Source: Clostridiales bacterium
Lineage (GTDB): Bacteria > Bacillota > Clostridia > Lachnospirales > Lachnospiraceae
Direction of reading: 5' to 3'
Length of the DNA stretch: 42,791 nucleotides
Assembly: GCA_012837865.1 (NCBI GenBank)
Contig: DUQJ01000070.1
Coordinates: 1-42,791, forward strand
Under the pieces are notes generated by a model. The model did no database searches. It was not told the origin of the DNA and saw only the letters and a program-made list of their open reading frames with translations. This document shows, piece by piece, positions 16,762 through 24,782 of this stretch. Positions within the stretch are counted from its first letter, which is position 1; every line of letters starts with the position of its first letter. A program made the translations under genes and the position numbers.

Positions 16762-17467
16762 GTATGTTGAAACTATCTAAATCAGCATTTAAGCCAAGAG
16801 CAGAGTTAACTGGGATTGAGAAACAAATTCCCCTCCCTGGTGTAGACAAACCAGCGCTGTGAGATATTTCTTCCATGATTTTATGCTTTCTTTCTTTGGA
16901 TGATAAAATTAAAACAACATCCTTTTCTGGTTGAATGGTTATTCCCAGGAACTTCACAGCCTCATCAGATCCAAGACCTTTGGCATGAATAACAGTTCCG
17001 CCCTTAGCGCCAGCAGATTTAGCGGCATCCATAACCTGATTTAAATAACCGCTGCTTACTATAGTGAAAATTAATTCATAGGGATTAGTCATATGAAATT
17101 CCTCGCTTTCATCTTCTAAGTTACTTTCGTGGCTATCAATAAGATCTGATAACCTACTACTTATACTAGTAAGGGGTAGTGTAAATGCAATACCTGTTCC
17201 TTGTGCATCAAAATTCAACACCTTATTAAATAATTTGTAGATTCCATTTACTTGCTCTTTTTTTATTAAAGAAATAGATATAATCTTTTTGGTATCTTCT
17301 AAACCAAGATAATCTAACAATTCTGACATTGCTGTTCCATTTCCATAACAAAGCAAATTAACTGGTAAATTATATTTTAAAAACAATTCTTCAACTCGTT
17401 TTCTTTGGCTATACGATGTAATTGTAAATAGCACCATAATTTTATTACCTTCTAATCTACTAGTCAT
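16745..17467 (-). CDS. Tandem PII-like signalling protein linked to a DUF1538 transporter
   Basis: A 240-residue protein that appears to hold two PII-like domains. The first, at about residues 10-110, runs from KIMVLFTITSYSQRKRVEEL to GTGIAFTLPLTS. The second, at about 125-225, runs from YELIFTIVSSGYLNQVMDAA through GAKGGTVIHAKG to the end pattern TPGRGICFSIPV, which is like the C-terminal signature of PII proteins. PII proteins sense nucleotides and metabolites and control transporters or enzymes. The start at 17467 follows AGGAGG by 6 bases, and the gene overlaps the end of the DUF1538 gene by 8 bases. It probably regulates that transporter, whose gene is damaged here. The exact ligand is unknown. 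Confidence 0.75.
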   Translation of the reverse strand: MTSRLEGNKIMVLFTITSYSQRKRVEELFLKYNLPVNLLCYGNGTAMSELLDYLGLEDTKKIISISLIKKEQVNGIYKLFNKVLNFDAQGTGIAFTLPLTSISSRLSDLIDSHESNLEDESEEFHMTNPYELIFTIVSSGYLNQVMDAAKSAGAKGGTVIHAKGLGSDEAVKFLGITIQPEKDVVLILSSKERKHKIMEEISHSAGLSTPGRGICFSIPVNSALGLNADLDSFNIQKEEQ

Positions 17468-18248
17468 ATGAATCCTCCTGTTCTTCATCATTATACTCTA
17501 TTATGCTATCATCAATCAACAAGTCTGCATTATCTAAAGCGATATTTGCCGCTTTTAGTTTAATATTATATATTAATCCTAATATTAGGATTGTTATTAC
17601 CGGTGTTAATGCAATCATTGCAACAATACCAAATGCATCAGCCATAATATTACCTCCTAGTGCTTCACTGGTTCCTATTGCAAAAGGTAGTAAGAAGGTA
17701 GCAGCTAATGGACCAGAAGCTACAGCGCCAGAGTCAAAAGCAATTGATACAAATAAAGGTGGTACAAAAAAAGTTAATATAAGTGCAATCGTATACCCGG
17801 GTATAATTAAGTAAAGTATTGAAATACCGGTCATAACTCTAATCATTGATAGGGCTACTGATATTGCAACTCCAATCGATAAGCCTGTTCCCATCGTAGT
17901 TGCAGGAATGGCTCCCTGGGTTATATCTTCTACTTGATGTTTAAGTACGAAAACTGCAGGTTCGGCTGCGACGATGAAATATCCAAGTATTAAACCAAGT
18001 GGCACTAGTAACCAAATATAATTATTTAATACTATTTTACTTCCAATTAAATGACCTACTGGCATAAAACCAACATTAACACTCGTTAAAAATAAAACCA
18101 ATCCAATGAAAGTATATATTGTTCCTACAGAAAGTTTTATTATTGTCTTTTTATTTAAATGTAAGGATTTTATTTGAAACAAAGCAAATAAAATTATAAT
18201 TGGTGAAAGTGCTATAGCGACCTCTTTCATATAAATAGGTAAATTCAT
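17460..18248 (-). CDS. DUF1538 membrane protein, C-terminal half (remnant of a longer two-domain gene)
   Basis: A 262-residue frame with six or seven membrane segments and the DUF1538 blocks LTSVNVGFMPVG, YFIVAAEPAVFVL, GTGLSIGVAISVAL, SIAFDSGAVASGPL and DAFGIVAMIALTPV. DUF1538 proteins are predicted transporters without an established substrate. The ATG at 18248 has no ribosome binding site. The same frame stays open upstream to about 18400 and encodes the end of a first DUF1538 domain, so this ATG is an internal methionine of a formerly longer protein. A PII-like gene overlaps its end. Whether the half is still translated is uncertain. Confidence 0.75.
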   Translation of the reverse strand: MNLPIYMKEVAIALSPIIILFALFQIKSLHLNKKTIIKLSVGTIYTFIGLVLFLTSVNVGFMPVGHLIGSKIVLNNYIWLLVPLGLILGYFIVAAEPAVFVLKHQVEDITQGAIPATTMGTGLSIGVAISVALSMIRVMTGISILYLIIPGYTIALILTFFVPPLFVSIAFDSGAVASGPLAATFLLPFAIGTSEALGGNIMADAFGIVAMIALTPVITILILGLIYNIKLKAANIALDNADLLIDDSIIEYNDEEQEDSYD

Positions 18249-18376
18249 TAAATAAGCTTTTGAAATTTCTGAGACACTACTTATATCAGGTGCAGATAAA
18301 GCACTGCCACCAGTAGGAGTGTTGAATAAACCAAGTATTAAAACTACAATAATTGGGCCTGCTAAACAAAAGGAGA

Positions 18377-18781
18377 TTAATCCAAAGCTGTCTTCCTCAG
18401 AGCAATACCAACACCAATTGATACAGATAGTATTATAGTGCTATCAGATAAACCATTTATCTGGGATGCTAGGATCTTTAAATCTGGCTCTGCAACTGCA
18501 ATGAAAATGCCTATTATAAATGTAGTTATAATAATAAACGATAATTTTCTTGATTTAACTAAGTCAGATCCTATATATTCACCCATTGGCATTAATGAAA
18601 TATCAACGCCTAAAGTGAAAAAGGTTATACCAAGCACAAGAGTTGCTGAGCTTATTAAGAATAAAATCAAGGAAAATTTAGGTATTGGAGTTATGGTAAA
18701 ATTAAGAAGAAGAACAATTGTTATTATAGGGAGAATAGAAAATACTGCCTCCTTAAATTTTATTCGTAAATGTTTTTTCAT
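18377..18781 (-). pseudogene. DUF1538 gene, N-terminal part, broken by internal deletion and frameshift
   Basis: A 134-codon frame with a good ribosome binding site (GAGGTGA) begins a DUF1538 domain: GITFFTLGVDISLMPMG, IGIFIAVAEPDLKILA and ILSVSIGVGIA. Right after SIGVGIA the frame runs into 5 meaningless codons and a stop. In another frame the DNA at about 18398 continues EEDSFGLISFCLAGPIIV, which is the end of the same domain, and reads on through the downstream half. Comparison with the second repeat (SIGVAIS ... MADAFGIVAMIALTP) shows about 70 residues missing, including the AFDSGAVASGP-equivalent motif. An internal deletion of about 0.2 kb plus a frame change explains this. Confidence 0.8.
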
Positions 18782-18824
18782 TTTATCACCTCAATCATTA
18801 GTCCACAAAGGGCTAGTAACTTAT

Positions 18825-18853
18825 AGTGTAAACAATATATTGTAGCTAGTCAA
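18825..18853 (-). promoter_or_regulatory. Promoter of the DUF1538-PII operon
   Basis: On the minus strand TTGACT (18853-18848) and TACACT (18830-18825) are 17 bases apart, about 40 bases before the start of the DUF1538 gene. The promoter appears intact although the gene is not. Confidence 0.55.
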
Positions 18854-18893
18854 ATATTAAAATAAAAAGATGTTGGTAATAAACAATATTCGC

Positions 18894-18922
18894 TTGATTA
18901 AAGTCAACAATAATATTAGAAT
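18894..18922 (+). promoter_or_regulatory. Promoter of the carboxypeptidase-like gene
   Basis: TTGATT at 18894-18899 and TAGAAT at 18917-18922 have 17-base spacing, about 43 bases before the ATG. It is divergent from the DUF1538 promoter. Confidence 0.5.
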
Positions 18923-18965
18923 AAATAGTAAGCAACTTAAGTAGAATATATTTTAGGAGACCGCG

Positions 18966-20147
18966 ATGAAGAAAAAGGCATATAATTTAATAGGAATAAG
19001 TTTAATAGTTTTAATTTTATTATTTGCCGGATCAGATACCTTTAACAATAGAGATGTTAAGCTTGGGAATAAAGTTGAAAATCAAAATGAAATTATAGAA
19101 AAAATAAAAAATGAAGAATATAAAATAAGGGAAACATTTCAAGAAGTATCCCGAAATCCACTATTACGTACAAATGGAGTTTATTACAGGTATAAGATAA
19201 GTGCTGAAATACAAGAAGAGACTATAGAGGATATTGTTAACGAACGACTGTTTTTCGATGAAGTTAAACTAATTAAAGATTCAACACAAATATCTTATAT
19301 GGACTATGTTCCATATGAAGTAGACAGTGTAAATATAGCAAGTAAGATTATTACTAATAAACCAAATTTAGATATAGCAGCAAAATCGGCATTATTAGTT
19401 AATGTTGAAACAGGCGAGGTTTTATATTATAAAAACCCATGTAAAACTATATTTCCAGCAAGTACAGTGAAATTACTAACAGCTATAGTAGCATTAGACC
19501 ATTGTGATGTAGATGATATTATAGTAGTTGGTGAAGAAGCGTCAATGATAGCCTCAGACTCGAGCAAGGCTAATTTAGTGAGGGGACATACGTTTACACT
19601 TAAGATGCTGTTGGAAGCTTTATTAATACCATCTGGTAACGATGCGGCCTATGTTATTGCAACTCATGTAGGTAGAAGGTCTTTAGGCAATATGGAAGCC
19701 AGTATAGATGATGCTTTATTAGAATTTATAAGATTAATGAACGAAAAAGCATATAATTTAGGAGCAGAAAATTCATGTTTTAAAACACCGGATGGTTATG
19801 ATGCGATTGGACAATATACTAATGTATATGATATGGCATTAATAGGTGTTGAAGCTATAAGAAGTGATCTGATTTTAGAAATAAGTAAAAAACCAAAATC
19901 AAGAACAGTCTGTGTATCAGGACAAATATACAATTGGAACAATACTAATGGCTTGATAAATAAAGATAGTGCGAATTATTACGAATATGCTATAGGTTTA
20001 AAGACTGGCACAAGTACAATGGCGGGAAGATGTTTAATATCTGCAGCGCAATATAATGGGAAAAGATATATAGCTGTTGTAATGGGATCTACAGCACAAG
20101 ATAGATTTAAAGATGCACAGAAAATATTGAAGTTCGCAATAAAGTAA
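18966..20147 (+). CDS. D-alanyl-D-alanine carboxypeptidase family protein (peptidase S11)
   Basis: A 393-residue penicillin-binding-type serine hydrolase. An N-terminal hydrophobic segment (residues 8-22) serves as signal anchor, then comes a helical spacer of about 110 residues. The catalytic motifs are complete: S166-T-V-K169 (SxxK), S223-G-N225 (SxN) and K346-T-G348 (KTG). Such enzymes trim the terminal D-Ala of peptidoglycan stem peptides outside the membrane and are targets of beta-lactams. The C-terminal beta-rich domain and amphipathic anchor of classical DacA are absent, and the N-terminal spacer is longer than usual. A sporulation or cell-shape role cannot be decided. The CPBP protease gene follows after 20 bases. 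Confidence 0.9.
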   Translation: MKKKAYNLIGISLIVLILLFAGSDTFNNRDVKLGNKVENQNEIIEKIKNEEYKIRETFQEVSRNPLLRTNGVYYRYKISAEIQEETIEDIVNERLFFDEVKLIKDSTQISYMDYVPYEVDSVNIASKIITNKPNLDIAAKSALLVNVETGEVLYYKNPCKTIFPASTVKLLTAIVALDHCDVDDIIVVGEEASMIASDSSKANLVRGHTFTLKMLLEALLIPSGNDAAYVIATHVGRRSLGNMEASIDDALLEFIRLMNEKAYNLGAENSCFKTPDGYDAIGQYTNVYDMALIGVEAIRSDLILEISKKPKSRTVCVSGQIYNWNNTNGLINKDSANYYEYAIGLKTGTSTMAGRCLISAAQYNGKRYIAVVMGSTAQDRFKDAQKILKFAIK

Positions 20148-20167
20148 AGGAAGAGAGAAGGTCAAGA

Positions 20168-21088
20168 ATGCATGATTTAAAGCAAGAGCATACAATTAAT
20201 GATCATGAATTATGGAGTAAAGTAAGTAGAAACTTGTTTATATTAATAGCTATTATATTATCAGTACAAATGCTTATAGAAATTATAATGCAAGGTAATA
20301 TGCCAGAGCTTAGAAATGAAGATTGGTATAGCTTGGTTTTGTCAATAATATCGATTGATATAATTGCATTTCCAATATTTTATGTTTTGATGAGAAACAT
20401 ACCTAATTCAAATACTGGCATTATTAAAAGAATGGGTACAAAGAATTTTGTTATTGCTTCAAGTATGTGCTTAGGGTTAGGTTTTATAGGAAATATTATT
20501 GGCTTAATTTTTAATATAATCTTTACCATAATCAAAGGTGGAAAGATTGTAAATCCCGCTATAGATATGCTTCAAAATGGGAATCCAATATTTTTTATAA
20601 TTTATGGAGTTATACTTGCTCCTATTGTTGAGGAGATAATTTTTAGAAAATTATTATTAGATAAAATAAGAAGATATGGAGATTTGATAGCTGTTTTAAC
20701 TTCAGGTATAGCTTTTGGGTTAATGCATATGAATTTACATCAATTTTTCTATGCAACAGCTTTAGGCATTATGTTTGCATATATAACTATTAAAACGAAT
20801 ACCATAAGATATTCTATAGCTATACATATGCTAATCAATTTATCTGCTACTATAATGGGTTTGTTACTCGCTAAAGAAGAATACGTGACATATGCCATTA
20901 TATTCGTATTAATTTATTTGACAGTTTTAACAGCAGGCATATGCTTATTACTAATAAATTTTAAAAAGATAAAGTTTGAAGTGGCTGATGTTATTATTCT
21001 TGATAAAAAGAAAATCATCTTTAATTCATGGACAATGTGTTATATACTGATATGTATTATATTTGTTATATTAAATATATTAAACTAA
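20168..21088 (+). CDS. CPBP family intramembrane metalloprotease
   Basis: A 306-residue integral membrane protein with about eight hydrophobic segments. The CPBP (Abi/CAAX-like) motifs are present: Glu155-Glu156 and Arg160 in APIVEEIIFRKLLL, His187 in FGLMHMNLHQF and the nearby His191. Related proteins cleave prenylated or membrane peptides or confer self-immunity to bacteriocins; no bacteriocin gene is visible here. A charged N-terminus and a C-terminal helix after position 250 complete the protein. It lies 20 bases downstream of the carboxypeptidase gene and is probably co-transcribed. Confidence 0.88.
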   Translation: MHDLKQEHTINDHELWSKVSRNLFILIAIILSVQMLIEIIMQGNMPELRNEDWYSLVLSIISIDIIAFPIFYVLMRNIPNSNTGIIKRMGTKNFVIASSMCLGLGFIGNIIGLIFNIIFTIIKGGKIVNPAIDMLQNGNPIFFIIYGVILAPIVEEIIFRKLLLDKIRRYGDLIAVLTSGIAFGLMHMNLHQFFYATALGIMFAYITIKTNTIRYSIAIHMLINLSATIMGLLLAKEEYVTYAIIFVLIYLTVLTAGICLLLINFKKIKFEVADVIILDKKKIIFNSWTMCYILICIIFVILNILN

Positions 21089-21118
21089 CATGGCTTAAAC
21101 AACGGAAGGAGATACTAT

Positions 21119-22288
21119 ATGTTGAATTTTAATTTTTATAGCCCTACACATTTTCTATTTGGAAAAGAAAGAGAAAATGAAGCGGGAAAGCTTGTAAAAG
21201 AATTTGGAGGAACAAAGGTATTAATTCATTATGGTGGTAAATCGGCTATAAAATCCGGACTATTAGATAGAGTAAAAAAATCCCTAGAACAAGAAAAGAT
21301 ATCTTATGTTTTACTAGGGGGTGTAAAACCAAACCCTAGAGATACTCTTGTATATGAGGGAATTAAATTATGTAAGCAAGAAGGGGTGGATTTTGTTCTC
21401 GCAGTTGGGGGTGGAAGTGTAATTGATTCGGCTAAAGCTATTGCAGCAGGCGTAGTATATGAAGGAGACTTTTGGGATTTCTATGAAGGAAAAGAAATAA
21501 CAAAGGCCTTGAGAGTTGGAACGGTACTAACTATAGCGGCAGCGGGAAGTGAAGGATCAACTAGCTCAGTTATTACGAAAGAAGATGGTATGCTTAAAAG
21601 AGGGGCGGATGGTTTAGCAATAATTCCGGCATTCTCCATACTAAATCCTGAATTGATGACAACATTGCCTGCATTTCAAACAGCTTCTGGTGCCTCGGAT
21701 ATTATGGCGCATGTTATGGAAAGATATTTTACCCATACTAAAGATGTTGAAATTACAGATAGATTATGTGAAGCTGTATTATTAACTATGATAAAAGAAG
21801 TTCCTAGGGCTTTGAAGGATCCAAATAATTATGAAGCAAGAGCTAATATAATGTGGGCTGGCATGGTTGCCCATAATAATATAGTTGGAGTAGGCAGACA
21901 ACAAGATTGGTCTAGTCATGCTATTGAACATGAACTTTCTGCTTTGTATGATGTAGCGCATGGTGCAGGACTAGCAGTAATATTTCCGGCTTGGATGACC
22001 TATGTATACAAAAACAATATTGACAAATTTGCACAATTTGCAGTAAGAGTCTGGGGTTGTGAAATGAATTTTGAAAATCCAGAGGCAACTGCTTTGGAAG
22101 GTATCGAAAGAATAAAACAATTCTTTACATCGATTGGAATGCCAATTAATTTTAAAGAATTAGGTGCTAAAGAAGAGGATATTCCATATATGGTAAAAAC
22201 AATGGGATTGGATAATGGAAAAACATGTGGCAGTTTTGTTGAATTAAAATCAGAAGATGTAGATAAAATATATAGATTAGCATTGTAA
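21119..22288 (+). CDS. Iron-containing alcohol dehydrogenase (butanol dehydrogenase/YqhD type)
   Basis: A 389-residue group III alcohol dehydrogenase. The dinucleotide-binding GGGS is at residues 97-100 in LAVGGGSVIDSAKAI. The metal ligands are recognisable as Asp194, His198 (ASDIMAHVMERYF), His267 and His281 (SSHAIEHELSALYDVAHGAG). The overall pattern (FYSPTHFLFGKE at the N-terminus, WAGMVAHNN) is that of BdhA/YqhD-type enzymes, which reduce aldehydes with NADPH or NADH. In a fermentative clostridium a role in alcohol formation or aldehyde detoxification is likely. GGAAGGAG precedes the ATG. Confidence 0.92.
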   Translation: MLNFNFYSPTHFLFGKERENEAGKLVKEFGGTKVLIHYGGKSAIKSGLLDRVKKSLEQEKISYVLLGGVKPNPRDTLVYEGIKLCKQEGVDFVLAVGGGSVIDSAKAIAAGVVYEGDFWDFYEGKEITKALRVGTVLTIAAAGSEGSTSSVITKEDGMLKRGADGLAIIPAFSILNPELMTTLPAFQTASGASDIMAHVMERYFTHTKDVEITDRLCEAVLLTMIKEVPRALKDPNNYEARANIMWAGMVAHNNIVGVGRQQDWSSHAIEHELSALYDVAHGAGLAVIFPAWMTYVYKNNIDKFAQFAVRVWGCEMNFENPEATALEGIERIKQFFTSIGMPINFKELGAKEEDIPYMVKTMGLDNGKTCGSFVELKSEDVDKIYRLAL

Positions 22289-22318
22289 TTTTAAAATTAT
22301 ACGAATTAGGGGAAATCA

Positions 22319-23497
22319 ATGACAGGAATACTTATAAAACTATTTGTTAAAGACAGTGATAATATTAATAACCATTCAGTAAGGACATCTTATGGTTTAT
22401 TGTCTAGTGTAGTAGGAATAATATCTAATGTAATATTGTTTGTATTTAAATTTATACTAGGCATGATTATTAATAGTATAGCGATAACAGCAGATGCATT
22501 TAATAATTTATCAGATGCGATATCTTCTGTAATAGGATTTATAGGTGTAAAGTTAGCAGCTAAACCAGCGGATAAAGAGCATCCATTTGGACATGGAAGA
22601 TATGAATATATTGCCGCACTAATTGTATCTTTTTTAATTATTGAAGTTGGTTGGACTACTTTTAAAGGTTCCTTTGACAAAATTCTTAATCCAAGCCAAT
22701 TGAATACAAGTAGCAATCATATAATATTTTTAGTTATATCTATATTGATTAAAGTTTGGTTAGTTGTATTTAACAAACAGATTGATAAAAAGATTAATTC
22801 CACTGTTATAAGGGCTACAGCAATTGATTCCTTAGGAGATGTAGTTATTACATCAATTATGGTTGTTTCTATAATTGTATCAAAACTTTCTAATATAATA
22901 ATAGATGGATATATGGGACTTCTTGTATCTATATTTGTTATTATATCTGGAATTAATATTGCAAGAACTACTTTAATGCCTTTAATCGGTGAAGCGATTG
23001 ATGCAGAATTATATAAGAAAATAAAAAATATGGTAGAGTCATATGATGGTGTAGTGGGTACGCATGATTTAATAATTCATAGCTATGGGCCCACAAGCCA
23101 TATGGCTACAATCCATGTTGAAGTTCCAGATAATTCTGATATTAAAGAGATTCATGAAATAGTTGATGAAATAGAAAGAGATATCCTTGATAAAACGGGT
23201 ATATGTATTGTTATTCATACAGATCCTATAGAAGTAAATGATGAGAAAGTTTTAATGAAGAAAGAAAAAATTGAAAAGATCGTTAAAAGCTTAGAACCAT
23301 TTACATCTATTCACGATTTTAGAGTTGTCAGTGAAGAGGAAAATATCAACATTATATTTGAAGTTGTAATACCCTACTCTTATTCAGAAGAAGATGAGAA
23401 AAAGTTATTATTAAATTTAACAGATGAAGTTAAAAGACTTGATTCTAAATATCAATGTGTGGTATCATTTGAGAAAAGCTTTGTGGCAGAAAATTAA
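22319..23497 (+). CDS. Cation diffusion facilitator family transporter
   Basis: A 392-residue efflux protein with six membrane segments and a C-terminal cytoplasmic metallochaperone-like domain (residues about 230-390). Residues that bind metal or stabilise the fold are visible: Asp59 in ITADAFNNLSDAI (second helix), HPFGHGRYEYIAAL with His88 and His92, and Asp170 and Asp174 in IDSLGDVV (fifth helix). The second helix has Asn63 where zinc-type CDFs such as YiiP have a second Asp. This leaves manganese or another divalent metal possible. The C-terminal part is longer than in YiiP. The ribosome binding site GGGGAAA is close to ATG. Confidence 0.9.
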   Translation: MTGILIKLFVKDSDNINNHSVRTSYGLLSSVVGIISNVILFVFKFILGMIINSIAITADAFNNLSDAISSVIGFIGVKLAAKPADKEHPFGHGRYEYIAALIVSFLIIEVGWTTFKGSFDKILNPSQLNTSSNHIIFLVISILIKVWLVVFNKQIDKKINSTVIRATAIDSLGDVVITSIMVVSIIVSKLSNIIIDGYMGLLVSIFVIISGINIARTTLMPLIGEAIDAELYKKIKNMVESYDGVVGTHDLIIHSYGPTSHMATIHVEVPDNSDIKEIHEIVDEIERDILDKTGICIVIHTDPIEVNDEKVLMKKEKIEKIVKSLEPFTSIHDFRVVSEEENINIIFEVVIPYSYSEEDEKKLLLNLTDEVKRLDSKYQCVVSFEKSFVAEN

Positions 23498-23518
23498 CTC
23501 TTATTAAAAATAGAATAT

Positions 23519-23590
23519 TGGGCTATCGCCAAACGGTAAGGCACTGGACTCTGACTCCAGCATCTCTTGGTTCGAATCCAAGTAGCCCAG
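23519..23590 (+). tRNA. tRNA-Gln (anticodon CUG)
   Basis: A complete 72-base cloverleaf. The acceptor arm TGGGCTA (23519-23525) pairs with TAGCCCA (23583-23589), with discriminator G. The anticodon arm CTGGA/TCCAG encloses the loop CTCTGAC, so the anticodon is CTG, reading CAG. The T arm TTGGTTCGAATCCAA is standard. CCA is not encoded. Confidence 0.95.
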
Positions 23591-23593
23591 TTT

Positions 23594-23630
23594 AACAAAC
23601 CCCTGTAAATATAACGTTTACAGGGGTTTG
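23594..23630 (+). terminator. Hairpin terminator after tRNA-Gln
   Basis: A 14-bp perfect stem (CAAACCCCTGTAAA at 23596-23609 with 23617-23630) with a 7-base loop begins five bases after the tRNA. The following bases are only moderately T-rich. Confidence 0.65.
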
Positions 23631-23672
23631 CTATTTGAAAATCTTTAAAAGCTGATATCTATTTCCAATACT

Positions 23673-23702
23673 TTGAAAAAAAGAATGTGAAAGTCCTATA
23701 AA
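23673..23702 (+). promoter_or_regulatory. Possible promoter of the collapsed sugar operon
   Basis: TTGAAA at 23673-23678 and TATAAA at 23697-23702 have 18-base spacing, about 95 bases before the ABC ATPase remnant. It would still drive the dehydrogenase and aldolase genes. Confidence 0.4.
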
Positions 23703-23752
23703 ATAAGAACTAATGAAAAGTTTTTAAAAGACAACTTTTTGTATAAATATTA

Positions 23753-23768
23753 TTATTTCATGAAATAA
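23753..23768. repeat. 16-base perfect palindrome upstream of the sugar ABC remnant
   Basis: TTATTTCATGAAATAA is a perfect palindrome without a spacer, between the possible promoter and the first codons of the ABC ATPase remnant. Its form fits a dimeric repressor operator. The matching regulator is not identified. Confidence 0.55.
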
Positions 23769-23795
23769 AACAAAGGATTAAGGTAAAAGTAACTA

Positions 23796-24782
23796 ATGAA
23801 AATTCTAGCGGGTGAAGAACAAAGTAATAGTGGACAAGTAATATTCAAGGGTGAAGAGATACATTGCCATAATCCTAGAGCAGCTTTTGATATTGGTATT
23901 TCCATGATACATCAGGAATTATCACCAATACTTGATATGACAATTGCTGATAATTTGGCTTTGGGAAGAGAAATTGGTGCAGGATTGTTTGTTAGCAAAC
24001 AAAAAACTTATAAACAAGCTACAGAGCTGTTAAAGCTTGTTAATCTATCATTAAGCCCCAATACCCTAATGAAAAACCTATCTGTTGCGCAGATGCAGAT
24101 GGTTGAGATCTGTAAATCACTATCCTACAATGCTGATATATTGATCATGGATGAGCCCACATCTGCAATAACTGACAATGATGTTAAGACCTTATTTGAT
24201 ATTCTAAGAAAGTTTAAACAAAATGGAAAAAGTGTAATTTATATATCCCACAAGATGGATGAAATATATGAGATTGCGGATGAAATATCCGTTTTTAGAG
24301 ATGGATTATATATTGGAACCTATCTTCCTGAAAACCTATCTGAAGATGAACTGATATATAAGATGGTTAATCGTAAAGTGACTGAAGTTTTTCCTGCACA
24401 TACTAGCAGTATAACAGATGAAACAGCACTAGAGGTCAAGAATTTATCTTTAGAAAAGAAATTTAAAAACATCAGCTTCAATCTAAGAAAAGGTGAAATT
24501 TTAGGTTTTGCTGGTTTGATGGGTTCAGGAAGAACTGAGGTTGTTGAAAGCATATTTGGTATGAATAGCATTGATTCAGGTGAAATATTTATCGAAGGCA
24601 AGCATGTTAGGATACGGAACTGTAAGGATGCTATCAATAACAGTGTTGGAATGGTTACAGATGATAGAAAATTAAAAGGGCTAGTTTTATCACTTCCTAT
24701 AAGTGATAATATTGTTCTCCCAACTCTTGATGATCATATTATGGGTGGTATATTTATCATAATGATTTTCAGAAACTTATGA
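23796..24782 (+). pseudogene. Sugar ABC importer ATPase (RbsA/XylG type), truncated at both ends
   Basis: The 328-codon frame is the middle of a double-domain sugar ATPase, normally about 500 residues. It begins MKILAGEEQSNSG, the residues that directly follow Walker A in such proteins, so the first ~40 residues with the GENGAGKST loop are gone. The remaining marks are MIHQELSPILDMTIADN, the signature-like LSVAQMQMVEI, Walker B ILIMDEPTSAI and, in the second domain, GFAGLMGSGRTEVVESIFG. It stops after NIVLPTLDDHI, where about 170 further residues including the second ABC signature should follow. It then runs into the dehydrogenase gene. It cannot be an active ATPase subunit. Confidence 0.88.

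Noticed and set aside
18438-18845. 135-residue plus-strand frame opposite the DUF1538 remnant
   Set aside because: The minus strand encodes recognisable DUF1538 blocks with a ribosome binding site and promoter; the plus-strand frame has neither.
20168-21088. Bacteriocin immunity system around the CPBP protease
   Set aside because: No bacteriocin precursor, peptidase-exporter or small leader-peptide gene lies nearby; the neighbours are cell-wall and metabolic genes.
23591-23795. Mobile element or integration site next to tRNA-Gln
   Set aside because: tRNA genes are common integration targets, but no integrase, no repeat of the tRNA 3' end and no direct repeats were seen around the broken sugar operon.
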